Positions 55,661-64,000 of a stretch of 64,000 nt of DNA are shown here, in pieces. The notes below the pieces were generated by a model, which did no database searches, was not told the DNA's origin, and worked only from the letters and a program-made list of their open reading frames with translations. The position numbers and the translations under genes are program-made. The stretch's first letter is position 1. Each line of letters starts with the position of its first letter. Source of the DNA: Excoecaria cochinchinensis (Eukaryota; Streptophyta; Magnoliopsida; Malpighiales; Euphorbiaceae); contig CANTUQ010000081.1 in assembly GCA_947683425.1 (NCBI GenBank), forward strand, positions 7,188,501-7,252,500. Reading direction: 5' to 3'.

Positions 55661-58600
55661 TCATTCTACTAGGGGGCAAACGGGGTGTGACAACTCTCCC
55701 CTACTAATAAGAATTTCGTCCTCGAAATTCTCACCTGAACTGAACAACTGTGGATACTGAGCTCTCATCGACTCTTCTGGTTCCCAAGTTTCTTCTTCGA
55801 CTCCATGATGGATCCACAACACTTGAACCAAGGGAATCTGCTTACTTCGCAACTGTCTCACCTCTCGGGCTAGAATAGCTCGAGGTTCCTCATCATAGGA
55901 GAAGTCTGGCTGAACCTGAATATCCTGAACCGAAAGTACATGCGAAGGATCTGATCTGTACCGACGAAGCATCGAAACGTGGAAAACATCATGCAACTTT
56001 GCTAGTTCCAACGGTAGCGCTAATCTGTAGGCTACAGGTCCTACCTTAGCCAAAATCTCATAAGGACCAATGAAACGAGGACTAAGTTTGCCTTTCTTGC
56101 CAAACCGAAGCACTTTCCTCCAAGGTGAAACCTTAAGGAAAACCTCGTCCCCGATCTCAAAATGCACATCTTTCCTTTTCAAATTGGCATAAGACTTCTG
56201 TTGATCCTTGGCTGCCTTCAAATTCCGCTGCACCACTCTGATCTTCTCTTCAGTATCTCTAACCAAGTCTGGTCCAATCATAGATCTCTCGGATAGCTCG
56301 GTCCAACAAACCGGAGTCCTACACTGACGACCATACAAAGCCTCATATGGTGCCATACCGATGCTCGACTGAAAACTGTTGTTGTAGGCAAACTCCATAA
56401 GCGACACATATCTGTCCCAACTACCCGAAAAATCCAAAGCACAAGCCCTCATCATATCCTCCAGAATCTGAATGACTTGCTCTGACTGACCATCGGTCTG
56501 AGGATGGAACGCTGTACTGAAGTTCAACCTAGTGCCCAAAGCTCTCTGCAACTCCTTCCAAAACTTGGAAGTAAACCTCGGATCCCGATCTGAAACTATG
56601 GACAAAGGCACACCATGCAACCGAACTATCTCATCCACATAGATACTGGCCAATCTGTCCATGGAGTAGTCCACTCTAACCGGCAGAAAGTGAGCTGACT
56701 TCGTAAGCCGATCCACAATTACCCAAACTGAGTCATGTTTCCTCTAAGTCAAAGGCAAACCAGAAACAAAGTCCATGGCGATATCATTCCATTTCCACTC
56801 AGGAATAGATAAAGGCATAAGCAAACCCGAAGGAACCTGATGCTCGGCCTTTACCTGCTGACAAGTCAAGCACTTGGAAACAAAATCCACTATATCACGC
56901 TTCATACCGGACCACCAATAGAATTGCTTCATGTCTCGATACATCTTCTCACTGCCCGGATGCATAGTACAAACTGTACTATGCGCCTCACTCATGAGCT
57001 GTCTCCTCAAATCCTCAGATTCTGGCACACACAAACGATCTCTGAACATAAGCACCTCATCCTGAACTGAGAACTCTGATTGCTTACCCGATCTGACCTC
57101 ATGTACAATCCGCTGAAGTCTCACATCATCTCTCTGAGCATCCACAATCTTCTGTCTCAAAGTAGGCTTCACACGCAACTGGGCAAGCAAAGCCCCATCA
57201 GAACCAAATCTCCATCTGAATCGCCTTAAGAACAAGGCTGAAACCGATTTCCGACTCAACGCATCAGCGACTACATTAGCCTTACCAGGATGGTAATCCA
57301 CAACGCAGTCGTAGTCCTTAAACAACTCCAACCATCGGCGCTGTCTCATGTTCAACTCCTTCTGTGAAAGGAAATACTTCAAGCTCTTGTGGTCCGAGAA
57401 GATCCTACACTTTTCCCCATACAAGTAGTGACGCCAAATCTTCAAAGCAAAGATCACAGCTGCCAACTCTAAATCATGCGTCGGATAGTTCCTCTCATGT
57501 GGCTTCAACTGACGAGAAGCATAAGCCACTACCTTACCTTCCTGCATCAGCACACATCCAAGACCAACTCCAGAAGCATCACTATAAATAACAAACTCTT
57601 TACCCGAGATGGGTTGAGTAAGAATAGGAGCCTCAACAAGCAACTGCTTTAACCGATTAAAACAAGCTTGGCACCTATCTGACCACTCAAATCTGACTCC
57701 TTTCCTCAACAATCTAGTCATCGGAGCAGCAATCACAGAAAATCCCTTAACGAACCGACGGTAGTAACCTGCTAAACCGAGGAAACTCCTCACTTCCTGA
57801 ACATTCCGAGGCGCTTTCCAATCAACTATCTCCTCAATCTTAGCTGGATCTACCTGAATACCTCTAGCTAAAACAATGTGACCCAAGAACGATACTTCTC
57901 GAAGCCAGAAATCACACTTGCTAAGCTTAGCAAACAACTGATGCTCTCTCAACATCTGCAAAACCAATCGGAGATGCTCCTCATGCTCACTCTCATCCTT
58001 GGAATACACCAAGATATCATCAATGAACACTACTACAAATCGATCTAAGTATGGCCTAAACACACGGTTCATCAGATCCATAAAAGCTGCTGGAGCATTT
58101 GTCAAACCAAACGGCATCACAAGAAACTCATAGTGGCCATACCTAGTCCGAAATGCAGTCTTAACCACATCTGCATCCTGAACTCGTAGCTGATAGTACC
58201 CTGATCGAAGATCTATCTTGGAGAAGACACCCGCACCTCGAAGCTGATCAAACAAATCCTCAATCCTAGGCAATGGATACTTGTTCTTCACTGTAATTTT
58301 ATTAATCTGTCGGTAGTCAATACAGATCCGCAGGGATCCATCTTTCTTCTTGACAAACAAAACTGGAGCTCCCCAAGGAGATATGCTAGGTCGAATAAAC
58401 CCCTTATCCAATAGCTCTTGTAGCTGAATTTTAAGTTCCCTCAACTCTACAGGAGCCATCCGATAAGGTGCTCTCGAAATAGGTGCTGTACCTGGCATAA
58501 TCTCAATGGACAACTCAACCTCTCTCTCAGGAGGCAAACCAGGCAACTCGCTCGGGAATACATCACTAAACTCCCGCACTACAGGAATGTCCTCAATCTG

Positions 58601-60286
58601 AACCTGATCCCTCTTAGAATCTAACACCACTGCTAGAAAAGCCTCACAACCTTTCCTAATAAACCTCTTGGCTTGCATCGCAGAAATCACATTATTCAAC
58701 GAACTAGCACCCAAACCTTTCAGAAACACAAGAGACTGACATCTATCCCGAAGCACAACTGTCTTCCTATGACAATCAACTACAGCCCGGTGCTTACCCA
58801 ACCAGTCCATACCCAGAATCAAATCAAACTCTCTGAAAGGCAACTCAATCAAATCCGCTGGAAGCACAACTCCCTCAACTATCAAAGGACAACTCCTAAA
58901 GACTCTACTCACACTGACACTATGCCCTAATGGACTGGTCACACAAATCTCATAATCTAACTGATCAACTGCATGCAACTTATCAATAATTTTATTTGTC
59001 CACAAGTATGAGTGTGTGGAACCAGGATCAATTAGAGCATATAACTCAGTGTCATGGAGTAGGAACTTACCAGCAATAACATCAGGCGCATCCTGCTCAT
59101 CTCTGGCTCTCATAGCATATGCTCTAATGGCACCCTGAGGAGGATGCTCAACAGTCTCAGAAGCAGCTCCATCTCTATGCCGACCACCTCTACCTCTACC
59201 TCTGCCTCTACCACGAGTAGCCTGAGAAGCATTCGAACCGACCCTACTGCCCTCTCTCTGGGAACCTGAATCCTCATGCAATCTCGGACAACTGGCCAAA
59301 AGATGCTCAGAACTCCCACACCTGAAGCACGCACCGGAGAGCCACCTACACTCACCCCGATGAGTCTTACTATAATGAGGACAAACTGATGCATTCTCAG
59401 ATCTACCACCTCTACCAGAACCTAATACAGCTGCAGAACCCTGTCGTCTACCTCTAGAAGCTGGACCAGATGCTGACTCGTCCTGTGGGTTCCTAGATCT
59501 CTTACCCGAAGAAGATCCTCCACGAGAAGAGTTCCTCCTCTGAGCTCTCTCTCTCATCACAGTCTCAGACAACTCAGCTCTCACAGCAGCCTCTACTATC
59601 TGATAGTAGCTAACCCCAGGTATGCACATCAAAGATATTAAAGCAATCTTCAAAGACTCATTTAACCCTGCCTCGAAATGCTTGCATCTAAAGTCATCAG
59701 TCATAACTCCACGCGGAGTATAGCGAGATAACCTGTTGAACTCTTTCTCATAATCTGCTACTGACATGGCCCTCTGTCTCAAATTCAAAAAGTGCGCCCA
59801 TCTCGAATCTCTATAAGTCTGAGTGATATACTTCTTTGTGAACTCACCCTCAAAGAACTCCCAAGTAATCGGATCCAGTAGCTGAGGATGCCTACAAACC
59901 AATTCCCACCATTCAAAAGCAGACCCTTGCAGAAGAACTAACGCACACTCTGCCTGCTGGTCGAGAGGACACCGAATCTCTCTCAAAGCACGCTTCACTT
60001 TATCTAACCATTTCTCTGCCATCTCAGATTCATTCAAACCAGTGCCATAGAAATCCTCAACTCCTGCCCTCCTCAAATTCTCCATAGGTGCTCTAGGAGC
60101 AGTCACTCTCTCCAAAACCCTAGCCATGTCCTGATGCAACCTGAACATAGCCTCAAAGGGCATGACTGCGGCCTCGGGCTGGACCCTAGCATGCTGAGCC
60201 GACACAGAAATCGATGGATCTACGGCTTGAGGGTTCACACTCTCGGCGTATTCCTCAAGTGATCCACGAGCAGAATTAGAAGCCAT
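55661..60286 (-). pseudogene. gag-pol: Tekay gag-pol polyprotein, one stop from intact
   Basis: 1180 codons from ATG 60286 (MASNSARGSLEEYAESVNPQ), a TAG at 56744-56746, then the same frame to 55661. Order: capsid core (residues 90-245, EWWELVCRHP), CCHC knuckle CFRCGSSEHLLASC (320-333), protease LIDPGSTHSY (D420), RT with FSKIDLRSGYYQL (D692) and VFIDDILVYS (D756, D757), RNase H (D903, E940, D965), IN zinc site (H1109, C1139, C1142) and first Asp D1172. After the stop come VSDRDPRFTSKFW and GQSEQVIQILEDM (second Asp, Glu), then a C-terminal chromodomain (REVRQLRSKQIPLVQVLW, ETWEPEESM), which targets integration to marked chromatin. The start is the first ATG after the primer site. Its stop lies within the 3' LTR. 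Confidence 0.95.
55693..55708 (-). other. Tekay polypurine tract
   Basis: In element orientation ATTAGTAGGGGAGAGT, directly before the LTR. It is also read as the pol codons for ISRGEL. Confidence 0.75.
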
Positions 60287-60399
60287 CTAAACAAATAAGA
60301 AACAACCGTATTAGCCAACACAGATCCAGACTCATTCACATCTAAGCAACTCAGAACAATCATAACTACACAACAACACCCAGAAACGCCTAAACCTAT

Positions 60400-60411
60400 G
60401 CTCTGATACCA
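60400..60411 (-). other. Tekay primer binding site (initiator tRNA-Met)
   Basis: TGGTATCAGAGC in element orientation, 5 bases after the 5' LTR end. Confidence 0.9.
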
Positions 60412-60807
60412 CAAACTGTACCTACCCATACGTAGGCGATCCCATCCGAGAAGGAGTGAGATGCCGTATGAGTAAAGGTGCCACCAAGCAAGTACAAAGT
60501 AAAACATACATTCATTCATAACATACATACAGAAATACGGTATAATTAAAACTTTACAGAAAGGAAAGCAATAGCTGATCATTCATTAATATAATAAAGC
60601 ATTACAATAATGTTCTGATCAACTAGCTGAAACAAAATAATATTACATATCCAAAATAAAATTACAAAGTGGAAGCTGAAATAAAACTGATACAGAGAGT
60701 TCTATACAAAAAGAATCATCACTGATACAAAACTGAGCCTACACTAAAACCCTTCTGTGTTGGCTTGATGACGGCGACTCTCTCAAAGCAAAACTCCTTC
60801 CGCACCT

Positions 60808-60851
60808 GCACGGGTAAAAACACCGTGCTAAGCGATAAACGCTTAGTGGGG
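60808..60851 (-). other. Conserved double stem-loop (Tekay 5' LTR)
   Basis: Same as the 3' LTR copy at 53607-53650. Confidence 0.65.
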
Positions 60852-61584
60852 AAACACACATAAATAATGGACGGCCATTCATAATGGTCGTGAAGGCATA
60901 ACACATTCACAATGACAGAATGCAAAGGCCATATTATAATCCATATAAATGTGCTCATATTTAAAAGCCATACAATCAGTATCTAAAATCCATATCCATT
61001 CTAAAATAATCCAACATGCATCTCATCATTAAACTCATTCAGATATCACATTTACATAGCCAATTCAGAACAGAGCGATTCAATTGAGCACTAAAAGAAC
61101 ACCTGCTGACTCTAGGTAGTGGATAACGAGTATACTGAAGGTACCTTACGGGTACGAATCGAATACTGAGGGTACCACACAGGTACAATTCAAAAGTCAT
61201 TCATTTTTTTATCAAAACACATTATTTGTATACTGAGGGGATCTTAAACAAGATCCTAAGACTGAAGGGTTCGCGAGGAACCAAACGGGGACCTGATCGG
61301 GGTCCAAACTGAACTGAGGGCTGCAGCTAAAGACTCTATTAGGCATGCCTAACTATCCACTTACTTGACTCTAGCAGGTTAAGCGTCATTCAAATCCCAT
61401 TTCAGGGCACGAAATAGAATCCATCAGAAACTCATGGTATCATTTATATCAAAGCATATAAAAGTATGGCATGCATCATACCGCAATATAAGTCCATTCA
61501 GAAGAAACACCAATTTCATTTCTGAGTCAAAAGCCGGGAAATTTCGGAAAAAGGGCTGAACGGGGTAACGGGTGAGGTTGGCTG

Positions 61585-62035
61585 GTCACGAGGCGTGACT
61601 GGCATCACAACTCGTGACTGGCCTCCTCACAAGGCAGGTCATGAGTCGTGACTGAGGTTCACGCCTCGTGACTTGCTTCGTCCCTCGCAGATCACGCAAC
61701 GTGATCTCGCAGATCACGCGGTGCTCACGTAGGTCACGCGACGCGACTGGACGTCACGTCTCGTGACTTGCTTCTCTCTTCAGCCGATCACGCGACATAC
61801 CTTCTATCAGGCCGGTCACGAGGCATGACGGGGTGTCACGTCTTGTGACTGCCTTCCTCAAGGCCGGTCACGAGGCGTGACGGGGTGTCATGTCTCGTGA
61901 CTGCCTTCCTCAAGGCCGGTCACGCGTTGTGATAGACAGTCACAACTCGTGATTGGCTTTGTTCTGGCAGGTCACGAGTCGTAACTGGAAGTCACGTCTC
62001 GTGACTTGCCCTCTCTACCTTGGCTAGTCACACGA
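61585..62035 (-). repeat. Dyad-repeat array of the Tekay 5' LTR
   Basis: Colinear with 54385-54780, but with an additional copy of the unit between CTTCCTCAAGGCC landmarks. Several single C-to-T/G-to-A differences break individual palindromes (for example TCATGAGTCGTGA near 61639). Confidence 0.85.
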
Positions 62036-62950
62036 CTCCAAATCTGGAAAATGGGATTTCTACAGTAACTCGATTTCCAGTTTTCCAGAATACAGAAATC
62101 AATCCCAAATTTGATTCAAAACCAATCAAACCTGTTCTCACCTTCTGGAAAACATCCCAAACAATATAAGCAACATATATACAACCCAGTTTCAACATTT
62201 AATCAACCAAATCAAGAATATATGCAATCAAGTTCATCAAGAACATAAACCCTAGAAATTTACAGTAAACTCAAAATCATACAAATCACAAGCAAATATT
62301 CCCAAACCTGAAATCTAAGCTTCTATCACTTAGCTCCACTAGGTCCAGCAACCTCTTTACCCTTTGGATCACGAGGAGCTTCAGCTAAACACAAACATTC
62401 AAAATGCAACCCTAAATTAAACCTAAACTCAAGGAAGAAGAAGAAGAAGAATTACAGTAAAACAAGGACAAAGATATGTACTTACCAAGTTAGAAGCAAG
62501 AGTGAGCAATTTCCACAACACAACTTGACTAACAGTTTGCAGTATTTAGGAAAGGGGAAAGGAGGAAGAAGATGAAGGTTGAAGAGAAAAAACGTGAATC
62601 TGATTTTCTCTACTTTCTTACTTCTTTTCTCTATTCATTTTCCCTAACCTAATACACATGTCATTCTCTTGGTGGTGGAACTTACTCACTCACACCCTAA
62701 CCCCACACATCACGCACATCTAATGCAAACTCAACTAAAAACACCCTACAATGGTATGCTCCAATGTACACAAGCAATTCCCAATTAAATCACATACTAA
62801 TGCCATGTATGCACCCACATAATAATAAACCCAAAAACATACATTTTACTAAAATACCCTTATGACATGCTGAACACATGTACATGCACGCTCATACAGA
62901 CGGACAGATAGGCTCATTCTACTAGGGGGCAAACGGGGTGTGATAAGTAG

Positions 62951-64000
62951 ATCGTGAAATCACAGAGCATGCCATCCTGACATACCCAGACCATAAGCCA
63001 ATCAAGCAGGAGCTTAGGAGGCTCAGGCCAGAATGGGTAGACAAGGTGAAGGAGGAAATTTATAAGCATATTGAGGCCAAATTCTTGATTGAGGTACAGT
63101 ATCCAACCTAGTTAGCCAACGTTGTCCCGGTAGCCAAGAAGAATGGCAAGGTACGAGTGTGTGTAGACTATCGAGATCTAAACAAGGCTTGTCCAAAAGA
63201 TGACTTTTGGTTGCCTCACATAGACGTGTTAGTGGACAACATAGCCTCTTATATGATGTACAGCTTCGTAAATAGTTACGCAGGTTACAATTAGATACTC
63301 AACAAGATAGCCAACCGGATTAAGACAACCTTCATCACTGAGTGGGGGACGTTTGCTTACAGGGTAATGCCATTAGTTTTCAAGAATGCAGGCGCAACTT
63401 ATCAAAGAATGGCAACAAGGATCCTAGATGACTTGATCCACAAAGAGGTGGAGGTATATGTGGATGATATGATGATCAAGTCAGCCACCAGGGAAGGTCA
63501 CTTTGAGGCTCTAGAAAAGTTCTTCTAGAGGATCGGTAAGTGCAACTTGCGGTTGAACCCCAAGAAATTTATCTTCGGTGTAACCTTAGGAAAACTATTA
63601 GGACATGTGGTCAACCAGAGGGGAATTGAGATCGACTCGGATAAGGTTAAGGCCATCCGAGAGATGCCAGTGCCTCAGAAGGAAAAGGATGTCAGAAGCT
63701 TTTTGGGTAAATTGCAGTATGTCAACAGGTTTATCGCCAAGCTTAATTCAATCTGGGAGCCAATTTTCAAGCTACTTAGAAAAGACCAAGCTGTAGTATG
63801 GAATGAAGACTGTCAGAGAGCTTTCGATACTATCAGGAAATACTTGCTGAATCCACCGGTTTTGAGACCACCACAGCCAATCAAATCGCTTATTCTGTAC
63901 TTGGCCGTTGAAGATAGCTTTGTAGGCGCCATGATGGCTCAAGAGGATGAGTTTGGGGTGGAGTTCATAGTCTATTACCTCAGTGAGAAATTCCTTTCCT
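62951..64000 (+). pseudogene. pol: Reverse transcriptase and RNase H start of element B, broken, cut by window end
   Basis: Continues the linker after Tekay: EITEHAILTYPDHKPI, DKVKEEIYKHIEAKFLIEVQ, VCVDYRDLNKACPKDDFWLP, motif A SFVNSYAGYN (Asp to Asn), FKNAGATYQRMATRILDDL, VEVYVDDMMIKSATREGHFE, LGKLLGHVVNQRGIEIDSDK, then the RNase H start LILYLAVEDSFVGAMMAQED. Stops replace residues after EVQYPT, GYN and EKFF. It is the same family as element A (18182-18990), which keeps the Asp. Confidence 0.88.

Larger units (their letters stand above)
53210..55692 (-). mobile_element. Tekay 3' LTR
   Basis: In element orientation starts TGTCACACCCCG (55692) and ends GGGGGTGTTACA (53210). U3 box TGACATGTG near 55401, CT-rich leader around 55320-55380, GAA repeats 55181-55196, dyad array 54385-54780, stem-loops 53607-53650. 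The pol stop lies 32 bp inside this LTR. Confidence 0.95.
53210..62945 (-). mobile_element. Complete Tekay-lineage chromovirus (9,736 bp)
   Basis: LTRs 53210-55692 (3', 2483 bp) and 60417-62945 (5', 2529 bp), duplication agtag on both sides (53205-53209, 62946-62950). Primer site 60400-60411, gag-pol 60286-55661 with a chromodomain, polypurine tract near 55693. It lies in the pol of element B. Only one in-frame stop breaks the polyprotein, and LTRs differ by few substitutions plus a 52-bp unit and a 6-bp indel, so it is the youngest or one of the youngest insertions here. Confidence 0.95.
60417..62945 (-). mobile_element. Tekay 5' LTR
   Basis: 2529 bp. In element orientation starts TATCACACC (TGTCACACC in the 3' copy, one transition) and ends GGGTAGGTACA, lacking 6 bp of GGGTAGGGGGTGTTACA. 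Dyad array 61585-62035 has one extra 52-bp unit (about 61863-61914) relative to the 3' LTR; +52 and -6 account exactly for the 46-bp length difference. Stem-loop module at 60808-60851. Confidence 0.95.
33968..64000 (+). mobile_element. Element B: Tat-type retrotransposon hosting Athila and Tekay insertions
   Basis: Plus-strand. LTR 33968-36381, primer site 36385-36403, leader 36404-37167, then the Athila insertion, leader end 49811-49961, gag and PR 49962-52405, linker to 53209, then the Tekay insertion, RT from 62951 to the window end. Removing the two insertions, with one copy of each 5-bp duplication, restores colinearity with element A on both sides. IN, extra ORFs and 3' LTR lie outside the window. 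Coding parts have many stops. Confidence 0.85.

Noticed and set aside
53210..62945. Two separate Tekay insertions rather than one element
   Set aside because: Matching duplication agtag, primer site, polypurine tract and gag-pol between the LTRs show one element.

Overview
This 64 kb window is plant nuclear DNA made almost entirely of nested LTR retrotransposons. I found no host gene, tRNA or rRNA. The organism is a flowering plant, most likely a eudicot: the elements belong to the plant Ty3/gypsy lineages Athila, Tat/Ogre and Tekay (chromovirus with chromodomain), with plant-type tRNA primer sites, and there is a CACTA transposon end. The species cannot be read from the sequence.

Layout, left to right. 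1-194 is the end of a Tat LTR sitting in a truncated CACTA element (195-758). 759-28282 is an old Tekay-like element (called E), broken by a 3.4 kb solo LTR (F, 1095-4508, TSD ttcct) in its 5' LTR, by a minus-strand Tat element (A, 7572-24143) in its gag, by a deletion at 24143/24144, and by another solo LTR (G, 25772-28227) in its 3' LTR. 28283-28900 is an LTR remnant. 28901-29754 is the start of another Tekay-like element (D), entered by a minus-strand, internally deleted Tat element (C, 29755-33967). C is entered in turn by a plus-strand Tat element (B, from 33968 to beyond the window). B carries two later insertions: a complete Athila (37168-49810, TSD gcaac) in its leader, and a complete Tekay (53210-62945, minus, TSD agtag) between its protease and reverse transcriptase.

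Coding state. Tekay is one codon from an open gag-pol. Athila has intact LTR ends but no protease domain, a changed reverse transcriptase catalytic Asp and several stops. The Tat elements are heavily decayed. Tat A still shows gag, PR, RT, RNase H, a second (archaeal-type) RNase H, IN, a sense 3' ORF, and an antisense gene with its own TATA box and intron.

The most interesting signal is regulatory. Nearly every LTR family here carries its own array of 33-38 nt dyad-symmetric repeats, often spaced 72-75 bp, with both arms changing together. In Athila a second six-unit array with the same spacing sits inside the element, directly upstream of a TATA-like box and a leader intron for the 3' ORF. 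In Tat A a related motif sits upstream of the antisense gene's TATA box. A second shared feature, a double stem-loop with compensatory changes, occurs about 310-400 bp before the 3' end of every Tekay-like LTR.
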